DNA of 64,000 bases from Thermococcus gorgonarius (GCF_002214385.1 NZ_CP014855.1:1178001-1242000); one strand, 5' to 3'; positions 26,435 to 36,504 are shown, counted from the stretch's first letter. Numbers and translations: made by a program. Notes: generated by a model from the sequence alone, not told the origin.

Positions 26435-27876
26435 TGAAAAGGAGGGGCTTTTTACTGAATTCGGCCACTCTTATTCTTATTATTCCGCTCCTTCTCCTTC
26501 TGGCGACGTACGAGGACATTTCATCCCAGATCATGACTGCCCAGAGCGAGAGGAGCCAGCTGGAGAGAACATACGATGTGGTATCGTTTCTCAATCTTGA
26601 GTTCCAGAAAGCCCTCGAGATTTCAGGAAAGAGGGCCGTAGTTGCGGCCGTTGATTACGTTGCAACGACGAGGAACTTCATAACAGACGACATGGCAAAC
26701 AACACGATAGCCGATTTAATACTCAACGGTAATTCTCCTTCAATAAGAAACTACGACCTGGATAGAATTATGAAAGGCCAAACCCTCAGAACATGGTTCT
26801 CCAACCTTAGCCCCCTCCTGCTGGAGCAGGGCTACATTCTGTCCGGGGATATCTCAAAAGCGGACATCACAGTTGCACTGCTTGACGCGTTTACAATTGT
26901 CATTAAGGCGAAGATCCCCCAGGTGACAGTTAAGGACTTATCGGGTAAAGTCGTTTACAACGGCCAGATTCCTTCAAACGGCGGCTACATTTACTCAACC
27001 GTTGACCTCCGCGGCCTTGAGGACCCGATGTTTTCGGCAGTTACCGGAGGGGAATATCAGAGATCACTCCAGGCATGCCAGTATCCCTATCCCGAATTCG
27101 GTATGAGGCCCGTCATATGGGCCAACGGCTCGGGGTCTTCAAACGTTAACTATTTAGTGGGAAGATTTGGCACGGACTTCTGGTACAGCTCCACACATAT
27201 CTGGGACAAGAATGATCCAAAAAATTACATAACCAACCTAACAATGGATGGAGTTCCGGTTAAAACAGATTCACTCATCTTCCACAACGGTGATCTCGGA
27301 GTGCTCCTGTTCCCGGAGGTTTCACGTGGCTCCAATACAGGTTCAACTGCCCCGAAGGCCAGTGCCTACAACATCGAACCCCTTATGCTCTGCATCAACG
27401 AGATGGAGCGCGTTGGGGACATTGCCGGGGACATACGGTACATAGCAGTTCCATGGGGAATGTCTTTCTTTGAGAGACTTGAGGGCAGTGATCGGAACCA
27501 TGACACCTACGTACAGCTTGCCGAGAAGATGCAGGACGAGATGGGTATCAGCTACGGCGATAAGCACTATCCCATCGGACTTGTCAGTTTTATGGTGCCA
27601 ACACATAGTGGACAGGCCTTCGATGAAAAGCTCAACAAGCTGTTCTCAGTGGTTCTCCAAAGGCGTCCAGATGAAAACGTGAACAGCGTAGACTATTGCT
27701 TCCTCGCTCACTATTTCCCAGAAAAACTCACAATTACCCAGAACTTGTGCAACAAGGAAGTTTACAGGGTGTACGGCATTTCCGATTCTCCCGACAGGAA
27801 GAACGTGTACTTCTTCTTGGACGAGCAAACCGCCGAATACATAATGGGCACATCAGACCTCCTCCAGATAGGGTGA
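26434..27876 (+). CDS. Secreted protein with pilin-like N terminus
   Basis: The ATG at 26434 shares a base with the previous stop (TAATG). The chain of 480 residues begins MKRRGFLLNSATLILIIPLL, again basic then hydrophobic, without the +5 acid. A helical stalk follows (residues 30-100), then a beta-rich domain with four cysteines. No family is recognised. It seems to be the sixth consecutive exported protein of this operon. Confidence 0.8.
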   Translation: MKRRGFLLNSATLILIIPLLLLLATYEDISSQIMTAQSERSQLERTYDVVSFLNLEFQKALEISGKRAVVAAVDYVATTRNFITDDMANNTIADLILNGNSPSIRNYDLDRIMKGQTLRTWFSNLSPLLLEQGYILSGDISKADITVALLDAFTIVIKAKIPQVTVKDLSGKVVYNGQIPSNGGYIYSTVDLRGLEDPMFSAVTGGEYQRSLQACQYPYPEFGMRPVIWANGSGSSNVNYLVGRFGTDFWYSSTHIWDKNDPKNYITNLTMDGVPVKTDSLIFHNGDLGVLLFPEVSRGSNTGSTAPKASAYNIEPLMLCINEMERVGDIAGDIRYIAVPWGMSFFERLEGSDRNHDTYVQLAEKMQDEMGISYGDKHYPIGLVSFMVPTHSGQAFDEKLNKLFSVVLQRRPDENVNSVDYCFLAHYFPEKLTITQNLCNKEVYRVYGISDSPDRKNVYFFLDEQTAEYIMGTSDLLQIG

Positions 27877-27888
27877 AGAGGTGAAATC

Positions 27889-28653
27889 ATGGCGCTTGAT
27901 GAAGTTCTTTACTCACTGGGGGAAGCTACGGAGGCACTCGTTTCAAGGATAGGTAATACGATAAAGGACATAGCGTTTCCGGAGAAAACAGAAAGACCAC
28001 CAGAATTCAAATTCCTGAAAAAGCTCGTAAAAAAAGACTTCACCCCACACGAGTTCATTAGCCTCAAACTTCAGCTCGTTTTCCTGACTTATCTCGTCCT
28101 CTCACTACTTACAGCCGTTTCACTGAAGAGCCACGCATACCTTTCCCTCCTGTTCATCGTGGAGCTCCTTTATATACGGTACATCATAAGGAAGACCTGG
28201 GACTTCATAATAAACCCCGGGGCATACCGCTTTTTCTATTACGGGATATCCACCCTGGCTTTCCTCTCCTTTGAGGGGTACCTGGTTCTCAGAGAGCTGA
28301 AACCCGAGGTCTATTATTACTATGCATACCTGATGGTAATCCTGGCAATCGTCCTAATCTTCCGCTGGTACTTCAAGAGAAAATTCGGCAGGGACTACAC
28401 TTACGGCGTTGTGGAGGAGGTGAAGAATGACCTCGTCAGGGTTTTCATCCACGACGACATAGCGGCCAACGTCAAGCCCGGTTATTACTGGCTCCCTGAA
28501 GTAGAGGATGCCAAACCCGGGCGCGTCGTCAAAATTCTCATCGAGGATAGGGCATTTAGAAGCGCGAAGCCTCTCAGAATCCTCGAGGTGTATTTAGAGG
28601 ACACGGGTCAGTCCTCCCAGACGGAGACGGAACCAAAGGAAGAAATCGAGTAG
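27889..28653 (+). CDS. Polytopic membrane protein, DUF2101-like
   Basis: The 254-residue protein has a soluble N-terminal helix region, then about four or five transmembrane helices (residues 65-160), and a cytoplasmic beta-rich tail. It resembles the Thermococcales family that I recall as DUF2101, of unknown function. It follows the pilin-like genes by 12 bases and GAGGTG precedes its ATG. By position it could be the inner-membrane platform of the assembly, although it shows no similarity to TadC/ArlJ that I can see. Confidence 0.75.
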   Translation: MALDEVLYSLGEATEALVSRIGNTIKDIAFPEKTERPPEFKFLKKLVKKDFTPHEFISLKLQLVFLTYLVLSLLTAVSLKSHAYLSLLFIVELLYIRYIIRKTWDFIINPGAYRFFYYGISTLAFLSFEGYLVLRELKPEVYYYYAYLMVILAIVLIFRWYFKRKFGRDYTYGVVEEVKNDLVRVFIHDDIAANVKPGYYWLPEVEDAKPGRVVKILIEDRAFRSAKPLRILEVYLEDTGQSSQTETEPKEEIE

Positions 28654-28883
28654 AGGATGAGGAGATAAACCGAGTGGTGGGGTTCTATCAGGTTCGTCTT
28701 GGCAAAGCTTTCGCCTTTTCTCGGTATTTTCAACGATTCCACCGCACTGCAATGGGGAGAGACAAAGGCTACCTCCCGCTGAAACTCAACATCGTAGCCC
28801 AGACCCCGGCAGATCCGCCGGAGGAACGACTTAAATTCCTTCCATTTTGAAATGTTCGTTTTATAATAAATCGTGTGCCCCAA
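28608..28883 (-). CDS. Probable small conserved protein, 91 residues
   Basis: A TTG at 28883 is preceded by GGTGAT (spacing three) and, about 35 bases further up, by a TTTAAA box near 28917, so a real gene is likely. The product is basic, soluble and has a natural amino-acid composition (SVYLLILYSISSFGSVSVWED at the end). It overlaps the DUF2101-like gene tail to tail by 46 bases, which is unusually long and lowers confidence. Confidence 0.5.
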   Translation of the reverse strand: MGHTIYYKTNISKWKEFKSFLRRICRGLGYDVEFQREVAFVSPHCSAVESLKIPRKGESFAKTNLIEPHHSVYLLILYSISSFGSVSVWED

Positions 28884-28941
28884 AGTATCACCGGAAAAAG
28901 TAATCAGGAAATCTTTAAAAGTTTTTCGCCTATGAATTCCG

Positions 28942-28999
28942 GGCGATGATGACTAAACCCGTTGCAGAAAGATGAAGAGAGGATCGACTAGCTGAGCTC
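28942..28999 (+). ncRNA. Candidate C/D box guide RNA
   Basis: ATGATGA (C box) at 28946-28952 and CTGA (D box) at 28992-28995 are 50 bases apart end to end. Between them are a D'-like CAGA near 28965 and a C'-like ATGAAGA near 28972, three bases apart. The two guides are about 12 nucleotides each. The flanks GGGC and GCTC can pair as a terminal stem. This is the layout of archaeal 2'-O-methylation guides. The internal boxes are imperfect and the D box overlaps the end of guaAa on the other strand. Confidence 0.45.
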
Positions 29000-29557
29000 C
29001 CCACAGAGCTCCGCGAAGTTGCGGTAGATTTCCGCACCACGCTCGGTGTGGGCCACCTCGGGATGGAACTGCACGCCGTAGATTGGCAAATCCTTGTGCT
29101 TCATTGCCTCAACCGGGCAGGTCTCGCTCCTCGCGAGCAGCTTGAAGCCCGGGGGAAGCTCCTTAACCTCGTCCATGTGGCTCTCCCACACCTTTAACTT
29201 TCTGGGGAGGCCTCTGAAGATGTCGTTCTCCTCAAGGATTTCGATCTCAACTAAACTGTACTCCGCCTTATCGCCCCTTCCGGCCTTCCCGCCGAAGTGC
29301 CTCGCTATCAGCTGGTGGCCGAGGCAGATACCGAGGATAGGCACGTTGAACTCGTCGTAGTGCTCCAGGATTGCCTCACAGTTGCCTGTTTTGTTTATGT
29401 CCGGCCCGCCCGAGAAGATTATGCCCTTCGGCTTCATCGCCTTTATATCCTCAAGCGGCGTCGTGTTGGGAATTATCTTCGCCTCGACGCCGAGATAGCG
29501 GAGCGTTCTCCAAATCCTGTGGACGTATTGCCCGCCGTTGTCCATAATCACTATCAT
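28988..29557 (-). CDS. guaAa: GMP synthase, glutamine amidotransferase subunit
   Basis: This subunit releases ammonia from glutamine for conversion of XMP to GMP. The triad lies in LGICLGHQ (Cys), FHPE (His, Glu); GGPD marks the oxyanion loop. It has 189 residues, as usual where archaea split GMP synthase in two. The ATPase subunit lies at 30253-31176 on the same strand, separated by a VapBC-like pair that overlaps this gene by four bases. The set is probably one transcript. Confidence 0.97.
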   Translation of the reverse strand: MIVIMDNGGQYVHRIWRTLRYLGVEAKIIPNTTPLEDIKAMKPKGIIFSGGPDINKTGNCEAILEHYDEFNVPILGICLGHQLIARHFGGKAGRGDKAEYSLVEIEILEENDIFRGLPRKLKVWESHMDEVKELPPGFKLLARSETCPVEAMKHKDLPIYGVQFHPEVAHTERGAEIYRNFAELCGELS

Positions 29558-30003
29558 GAACTCACCCCCAGGGCTTTGAAAAACTCGTCGGATTCTTCAA
29601 CCAGATAAAATGCCTTTAAACCGAGGGATTTGGCCAAGTCGGCCATTTTTCTGTCGTTGGTTATTAAAATTGCCCCAATGAATTCAGCCGCTGCTATAAA
29701 GTACAGGTCAGGAACCCTGTGAGCGGTTTTAAACGCAAGCTCCCTAAGGCGGGAGATTATAAGTTCCTCCTCCACCAATCCAGATAGGAGGGAGAGGTAT
29801 ATTTCATGAGCCTCTCTCGTCTCTTCTTCCTCTAAAAACCGTCTCATTACTGAGATAAACTCAATTTCACCAAAGATAGGCGCGTAAAGTTCCGCAAGGC
29901 CTTTTTCTGCAAGTTTTGCGACCCTCTTTGCGATTTCAGTCCTGTCCGGGTAGAACCCAGAAAACAAGTTGACGATGACAGAAGTATCGATGACCACTTT
30001 CAT
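29554..30003 (-). CDS. PIN-domain RNase toxin, VapC-like
   Basis: The 149-residue protein has the PIN acidic residues: DTSV near the start, a Glu in IFGEIEF, and the C-terminal DLYFIAAA and [10 protein letters not shown]. VapC proteins cut RNA, commonly tRNA or rRNA, and are held by an antitoxin. It overlaps guaAa by four bases downstream and the antitoxin by four upstream, so it is translated within a gua transcript. Confidence 0.88.
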   Translation of the reverse strand: MKVVIDTSVIVNLFSGFYPDRTEIAKRVAKLAEKGLAELYAPIFGEIEFISVMRRFLEEEETREAHEIYLSLLSGLVEEELIISRLRELAFKTAHRVPDLYFIAAAEFIGAILITNDRKMADLAKSLGLKAFYLVEESDEFFKALGVSS

Positions 30004-30209
30004 GGCCTCTCCTCCCTGAGCCTGAGAAGGTAATCCTCTGGGGACTCGTCGAATTTCTCTGGGGTTATTACCTTTCTAAACTTCTCTGTCATCGCGACTA
30101 TGTCACCCTTAAGGATTTTGATTCTCACTTTCTCGTGTTCCCTGAGTTTCAAGGGCTTCAAGGGCTTCAGCACGCCGTTTTCATAAACTGCCTCAATTAT
30201 CTCATCCAT
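30000..30209 (-). CDS. DUF104/AF2212-type antitoxin
   Basis: The 69-residue protein begins with the family pattern DEIIEAVYENGVLKPLKPL, found in small archaeal antitoxins paired with PIN toxins. The tail is charged and probably binds the toxin. It starts 43 bases after the guaAb stop and overlaps vapC by four bases. Confidence 0.85.
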   Translation of the reverse strand: MDEIIEAVYENGVLKPLKPLKLREHEKVRIKILKGDIVAMTEKFRKVITPEKFDESPEDYLLRLREERP

Positions 30210-30252
30210 GCTCCCACCGTTTTAAGCTCAACTCAAAAATAAATAAAGGTTC

Positions 30253-31176
30253 TCACTCAAACTCTATTGTTGCAGGAGGCTTGTTGGTGATGTCGTAGAG
30301 CACCCTCCCGACCTCGGGGATCTCGCTCGTTATCCTGAAGGCTATCCTCTGGAGCACCTCGAAGGGGACGTTCATTGCATTGGCAGTCATCCCGTCGAGG
30401 CTCTCAACGACGCGAACTGCTATGGTTTCCTTGTAGGCCCTTATGTCGCCCTGGACTCCGACGGTTTTAACGCCGAGAAGAACCGCGAAGGCCTGCCAGG
30501 GCTTCAGCCCGGCCTTCTCAATCTCCTCCTCGACTATGGCGTTCGCTTCCCTCACGATGGCGACCTTCTCCGGCGTTACCTCCCCGAGGACTCTCACTGC
30601 CAGCCCCGGCCCTGGAAAGGGCATTCTGTTGTATATCTTCTCGGGAAGGCCGAGCTCCTTGGCGAGCTCCCTCACTTCGTCCTTGTAGAGGTCCCTTAGC
30701 GGCTCGATGAGCTTGAGGTTGAGCCTCTCTGGGAGGCCGCCGACGTTGTGGTGGCTCTTGATCTTCCCCCTGCTCTCAATCCAGTCCGGGGCGATGGTTC
30801 CCTGAATGAGGAATTGGGCATCTATCTCCTTCGCGACCTCCTCAAAGACCTCGATGAAGACCCTGCCGATGATCTTCCTCTTTTCCTCGGGGTCGGTTAC
30901 GCCCTTAAGCTCACTGAAAAAGCGCTCGCTCGCGTCAACGTAGTGCAGGTTAAGGCCGAACTCGTCGCGGAAGGTCTTAACGACGAACTCAGGTTCACCC
31001 TTGCGCATAAAGCCTGTGTTGACGAAGACCGCGTGGAGTCTATCGCCTATTGCTCTGTGGGCAAGAACCGCGGCCGTCGAGCTGTCCACACCACCGGAGA
31101 GCGCTATTAGAGCCTTTCCATCACCGACGGTCGTCCTTATCTCCTCAACTTTCTCCTCGATGAACTTCTCCCACAT
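30253..31176 (-). CDS. guaAb: GMP synthase, ATP pyrophosphatase subunit
   Basis: The subunit adenylates XMP and accepts ammonia to form GMP. The PP-loop is [12 protein letters not shown] near residue 30; the C-terminal dimerisation domain has [11 protein letters not shown]-like sequence ([15 protein letters not shown]). ATG 31176 follows AGGTGGTG; a GTG at 31185 lies in that site. It has 307 residues, the usual size. It heads the guaAb-antitoxin-toxin-guaAa transcript. Confidence 0.97.
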   Translation of the reverse strand: MWEKFIEEKVEEIRTTVGDGKALIALSGGVDSSTAAVLAHRAIGDRLHAVFVNTGFMRKGEPEFVVKTFRDEFGLNLHYVDASERFFSELKGVTDPEEKRKIIGRVFIEVFEEVAKEIDAQFLIQGTIAPDWIESRGKIKSHHNVGGLPERLNLKLIEPLRDLYKDEVRELAKELGLPEKIYNRMPFPGPGLAVRVLGEVTPEKVAIVREANAIVEEEIEKAGLKPWQAFAVLLGVKTVGVQGDIRAYKETIAVRVVESLDGMTANAMNVPFEVLQRIAFRITSEIPEVGRVLYDITNKPPATIEFE

Positions 31177-31243
31177 GAGCACCACCTTTTTGTAGGCGTT
31201 TGAGGGTCAATATATAAACTTATCCTCACGAAGTTTAACAAAT

Positions 31244-31734
<491 letters not shown>

Positions 31735-32937
31735 TTAAGTCCTGAGTTCCTCAACGGGGAGCCTCATCCTGGAGGAGACTAGGAGGAGCAGTATTCCAAG
31801 AAGGCTCATGCCTAGGTATATCGCCATTCCCACAGCAACGCTTTTCACCAGGACGAGCATGACGTTCGGAGCGACTGCGTTGGCTGAGTTGGAGATCAAA
31901 CCAAGGGCAAAGCTGGCCTCAGGGTAGATTTCCTTCGGATAGGCCGCTGGAGCGGTCGTCCAGAAGGCAGGGCCTGTTCCCTGGACGATACCGGCTATGG
32001 CAAAGCCGAGCAGAGCAAGGGTGTAGTCGTTCGCGCTCGTCGCTTTCCAGACGACGAAGAGGCCTATGAAGGTCACGAGGTAGGAGAGGGTCATAACGCT
32101 AACGATGGCTTTGAAGAGGCCGCGGTTGGAGGTGTTTTTGACTGAGAGGCGATAGCCAAGGTAGCCCATGACTATCGACCAGAATCCCATTGAGGCTTCA
32201 AGGACTATGACCAGATTGGCCTTCTGTGCCTCGGAGAAGCTCACGTGGTGAAGGGTGAACGAGCCAAGGGTGAAGACTATCCATAGGGCCGGGAAGAATG
32301 TGAATCCAAAGACCCAGGTAAAGGGCATCTTCCAGACGTTGGCCCCCTTTGCTGAGTGCTTCTCCTTGGGTATCTCAAAGTCCTCAACGAACAACCACCA
32401 GAGGACAAGCATTAGGTACATAAGGGCGGCGGAGATAATGAAGGCCTCTCTGACTGAGGACCAGCTCGCTTCACCTCCACCCACCCATTTGGCAAGCTTT
32501 ATGCCGTAGATCCCACCCCAGAAGATTCCTGAAAGGACTACCCCCTTGGCAAAGGGCCTCTCGGCCAGGAAGAGTCTCGCGATCTGGTTGCTGAAGACTG
32601 CTATCAGCGCAACGATGAAACCCTGGAAGAAGCGCAGCGCAACGATTCCCCACCAGTTTGGCAGGAAGGGAATCAGGAACTGAGGTATAGCCGCGAAGCT
32701 GACTATTAGAGCCACGCTTCTCTTGAAGGAGCCCTTAAAGAGGCTGGTTCCTCCAAGGAGGAACGCGACGAAAAGGCCGACGACGTAGGCAGGCTGCTGG
32801 TAATTAAAAACCGTCTCAGTTATGCCGTAATGAGTGATAACCGCACCCTTAAACTTCTCGAGCATGTGCATCGTCCCAAAGCCGGCCGCGACGAGCAGCA
32901 TGTCCATGATAACGAACTTCCACCGGTTATCTCTCAA
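31735..32937 (-). CDS. Major facilitator superfamily transporter
   Basis: The 400-residue protein has about 12 transmembrane helices in two halves with the family loops (RFFQGFIVALIAVFS, RLFLAERPFAKG). The TTG start at 32937 has GGGGTGAT upstream. The substrate is unknown. Its place between guanine-nucleotide genes and a decayed purP makes a nucleobase or nucleoside worth testing, but sequence does not show it. Confidence 0.88.
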   Translation of the reverse strand: MRDNRWKFVIMDMLLVAAGFGTMHMLEKFKGAVITHYGITETVFNYQQPAYVVGLFVAFLLGGTSLFKGSFKRSVALIVSFAAIPQFLIPFLPNWWGIVALRFFQGFIVALIAVFSNQIARLFLAERPFAKGVVLSGIFWGGIYGIKLAKWVGGGEASWSSVREAFIISAALMYLMLVLWWLFVEDFEIPKEKHSAKGANVWKMPFTWVFGFTFFPALWIVFTLGSFTLHHVSFSEAQKANLVIVLEASMGFWSIVMGYLGYRLSVKNTSNRGLFKAIVSVMTLSYLVTFIGLFVVWKATSANDYTLALLGFAIAGIVQGTGPAFWTTAPAAYPKEIYPEASFALGLISNSANAVAPNVMLVLVKSVAVGMAIYLGMSLLGILLLLVSSRMRLPVEELRT

Positions 32938-33186
32938 ACTATCACCCCCAAATCGGTATGAGTCATGGGTAGCAAGATGTAGCTTAGGTGGAGATTTAAA
33001 AACGTTCCTCGAATTAGATGTGGCGTTTCCGGAAAAAACCGCAATTTAATTAGTTTTTACAGAAATCCAAAAAATATTCTGCGGATTAAAGCCGGTTTAG
33101 TGTTTCCAGTAAAAAGGAAACAAAGGTCACGCCCCTACCCAGAGTTCAATCTCCCTCTCAATCGGCAGCGGTCGGCTATAATTACC

Positions 33187-35627
33187 TCAAGCCCTTCTCA
33201 GGAACAAAAGGAGACCCAACGTGAGGAATATGGAGAGCAGGCTTAAGTAACGGAGGGGAACGAAGGGGTCTTCAAAGCTCAGCTCAAGCTCGTGCTCCCC
33301 AGCTGGGAGGTTCAGCTCGATGAGGCCAAACTCACTGTTCTTCTCCACCGAAATCTTCTTTCCGTCAACACTCGCCTCCCAGTGAGGGAAGTAGTTCTCG
33401 CTTACAATTACTTTCGAAGGTCTTTCAAGGCTGTACCTGAGCCTTATCCTCCCATCGCCGAGCTCAAGAACGGTGTAGTTCAGCTCTGGAACCCCGAGAT
33501 ATGGGGTGAGAAGCTCTTTCAGGATGGATTTCTCGTAGTCATTGCTGGTATAGATTGCATGGTATGGAAAGTTAAGACCGACAAAGTAGACGCGCCCTTT
33601 GCCATAATCTTTATAGCCAAGAACCGTAAGGTCCCAAACTTAATGAGGGGCACTATACTCCCAGTATAAGCGGTGGCAGTCCAGGGCTGGCCCTCGTACT
33701 GGAACTCGGAGAACTTCGAGGTGTTGAAGAAAGTTGAACTGAGGTTGGCCCTCCCTTGAACCTTTACTATTAGAGACCTCACCCCCATGCGCTCCGCCTC
33801 TGCATCCGGGCTTCTGAAGGTGTTGACGACCAGAATACCACCGTTCTTAACGTACTCCTGAAGGTCGAACCATGCTCCAACGTCCCTGTACTTGTAGCCG
33901 TTCAGGATGACAAGAGAGTAACTGGAGAGCTCTTTAGCGTAATCGTCCACAAAGCTTCCGCGTTCGTAGGGAACTTCAAGGTCAATCGGCCAGTCGCCGA
34001 TAACGAGGATACCAGTCTTGGGCTGGAGGAAGGTGAAGTTGCTCCAGCGGTAGAGGTGGAAGGGGCCGGAGAAGTATACCTCCTCAAAGCCAAAGCTTCT
34101 GAGGTTCCTTGTTATGTCCCCGTAACCCCTATAGTTTTCATCCGTTATAACGTACTTCACAGAGTATATCCTGAGGGCTTTCTCAGCGAACCCTGGATCC
34201 TTTTCCATAGCGTAGTTCAGGTAAGAGTGCTGGGGATAAGCAGGATCGCCCTGTCTGTACCATCCGTCTAAAGAGGGCTTTCCCGCGAGGGCCGGCGTAT
34301 AAGCAACCCTGCAACCATGGGTTATCGCAACGGCCGGCTGATAAAACCTCCAGCCGGTCGAGTTGTCGTTCTTAATGTAATTCAGAACGGCCAGGTAATC
34401 TCCGGGAAAGTCCTCGGAATTTAATGAGTTAACCTGAAGTCTAACGTCTGAAAGGGGGAGGACAAGGAAGAACACGAGGAGAATTCCAGCAACTGCCTTT
34501 CTTTTTTCACCGTTCCCGATTTTTTGAGTGATAAGCCCACTGGGAACTTCAAAGAGAGCACCGACGCCGATTGCCGAAGCGAAGGGAACAAAGTCTATCC
34601 ACCTCCAGGGGGGTATCATGTCTAGGAGGGGAAGCCTGTTGAGGAAGGGAGTTGGGCCGTAGTAGCCAAGAGAAAGCAATATAGCCGTGAGAGAAGCCCC
34701 GAGAAGGCCCGCCCCAAGAAGTCTCTCTGGCTTCTCCTTTTTCACTAAAAGGACTACAATCCCTATGATCCCCATATAGAAAGCCAGCCCCTGGTAAAAG
34801 GACCAAGGATCCGAATGGATCAGTATATTCGAGAATTTTATACTCTGGAATTTAAATAGATATTCAATTCTGTTCTCCTTTAGGAAGTGGGCGTTGCCCT
34901 TCTCCAGCAAAAACGGAAGAACCCAGAAGGATGAAATGGAAAAGGCTGTAACACCGGCTATGAACAGGTTAAGGGCTATGTCTCTAATTTCATTCCTCCT
35001 CGTTATCCAGATGTAGGGGAGAAAAAACGTTACCATCAGCCCAAAGCTCACGAAAAGGGTGTGGTGAGCTAATCCCACAGCGGCCAGAAAGAGGCCCGAG
35101 AGCACGGCGTATCTCCAGTTTTTGCGGGTTATATAAAGTAACGCCAGAATGAAAAGGGGGGCAAGGTTGATTGCAAAGAACCTCGGAAAGTTCCCCTCAG
35201 GCGAGAGAACCCTTAGATGGTAGACTGAGAAGGCGTAGACGATTCCTGACAAGTAAGAAGAAGCATCGGAGAAGCCGAGCTCTTTGAGGAGAATCCTGGT
35301 GGACAGGGCACCCACCAGAATTGCCAGCAGGACGGTCAGTTTATAGCCCGTTATCGCGGATGAAGCTATTTTACCCAGGAGAGCACCAACAAAGTATGAG
35401 AGGGGCGGGTAAAACCTCAGGAAGGGGTAGCCGCTGTACCAGTCCTCAATCCATGAGGAGTAGCCCTGCATAAGCTTCCATATTTTGAAGAGGTGGCCGT
35501 AGGCGTCGCCTCCCCAGGAAGGAGGATAGCCCGAAGAGAGGAACCCCCTTAACACGAAGAGCGAGAAGAAGAAAACAGAGAGTATAAAGAGGGCCTCACG
35601 GATTTTAACGCTTCTGATTTCAACCAT
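33187..35627 (-). pseudogene. PTPS-related large membrane protein, one-base frameshift
   Basis: From ATG 35627 the frame reads about 13 membrane helices (DWYSGYPFLRFYPPLSYF early, typical of the PTPS-related/YfhO type) and then an extracellular domain. Near 33640 the frame breaks. One base earlier the sequence continues as KVWDLTVLGYKDYGKGRVY, then VSENYFPHWEASVDGKK and a final membrane helix LSIFLTLGLLLFLRRA, ending at a TGA at 33187-33189. Restoring one A in TTAAGTTTGG would join the two into about 813 residues. Such proteins are thought to act in surface glycan or lipid-sugar work. It may be a recent pseudogene or a sequence error. Confidence 0.8.
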
Positions 35628-35644
35628 CCCTCATCCCATCCCTT

Positions 35645-36385
35645 TCATCCGATTATTGAGGCGAGGTAGTCGAAGAGGGGTTCGAGGAACGGGAACTCGG
35701 GGACCTGAGTGTTATCGGTGACCTTTGCTCCACTTTTGCCGTCATCGGTACCAACAGGCTCCCATTCAAAGAAGTCATCCTGACCGTCTTCGAAGTCCTC
35801 AGTCTTCTCGCCTTGCGCGTAAGTGTAGACAACGTTGTCTAAGTATAGATCGAATTGTTTCCCTCCGCTGAATATTCCCCCGGCTTCAATAGAGCTTATG
35901 CTCTGGGGAGTGTTCTTAGATTGGCTATATACCAGTTGGCCGTCTATGTAATAAAGCAGGTTTTTAAGCTTGTTGTTATTCGGATTATAAACGACCTCGA
36001 TCCTGTATGTATGTGGAGACGAGCCATCGCTGGTGGTATATACCGGAGTACTGCCTGAGGGATCACTCGTGCCGGAGAAAATAGCCACCGTCCCGTTCTT
36101 CCAGAAGAATCCCCAAGCACGTCCATTGCTGTCCACAAGGGCCATAATAGCCACGTACTGCGTTCCCTGGGTATAGTTGAAGGCGTAAGCGTCCCACTGA
36201 ATGCTGAGGGGGTACTCGCTGGAGTTAACCTGCCGGTATACATAATAGGAACTGTCCAGGCTGTGATCCCACACGTGGAGCATTTGGCCACTCATTTCAG
36301 CACTGCTAACGTTTCCTAACCCCATGAGGACGAGCACGAGCGTTATGATAGGAACTGCAACCTTCACTCTCTCAACACCAACCAT
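35645..36385 (-). CDS. Secreted protein with VPEFP tail, next to archaeosortase
   Basis: The 246-residue chain has a signal peptide (residues 1-28), then a beta-rich domain of the concanavalin/LamG kind (VYRQVNSSEY to YLDNVVYTYAQ), an acidic linker and the tail TQVPEFPFLEPLFDYLASIIG. VPEFP matches the start of archaeal PEF-type sorting tails, but a long hydrophobic helix and basic end are missing. ATG 36385 follows GAGGTGA. The gene lies 120 bases downstream of the archaeosortase with its own TATA-like boxes. Good candidate for its substrate or a decayed one. Confidence 0.75.
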   Translation of the reverse strand: MVGVERVKVAVPIITLVLVLMGLGNVSSAEMSGQMLHVWDHSLDSSYYVYRQVNSSEYPLSIQWDAYAFNYTQGTQYVAIMALVDSNGRAWGFFWKNGTVAIFSGTSDPSGSTPVYTTSDGSSPHTYRIEVVYNPNNNKLKNLLYYIDGQLVYSQSKNTPQSISSIEAGGIFSGGKQFDLYLDNVVYTYAQGEKTEDFEDGQDDFFEWEPVGTDDGKSGAKVTDNTQVPEFPFLEPLFDYLASIIG

Positions 36386-36409
36386 ATCTCTCACCTCTAT
36401 TATTTATAC

Positions 36410-36470
36410 CTGGTTCGACTTTAAATAACCTTTAGTCAGACCTTCGAACAATTTATGCTGAGTCAACTTA
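36410..36470 (-). promoter_or_regulatory. Promoter region of the VPEFP-protein gene
   Basis: Read on the minus strand, AATTTATAAG near 36468 and TTATTTAAAG near 36422 are TATA-like elements in the AT-rich gap between the archaeosortase stop and the secreted-protein start. The second is about 40 bases from the start codon. This would let the secreted protein be made at a higher level than the enzyme. Confidence 0.4.
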
Positions 36471-36504
36471 TAAATTTCCCAAGGTCTTTTCATCTCGATC
36501 CAGT

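Noticed and set aside
33130-33186. Minus-strand tail reading RPLPIEREIELWVGA and stop
   Set aside because: Only about 17 codons are readable after the membrane protein stop; too short to assign, although it looks like a real C-terminal end.
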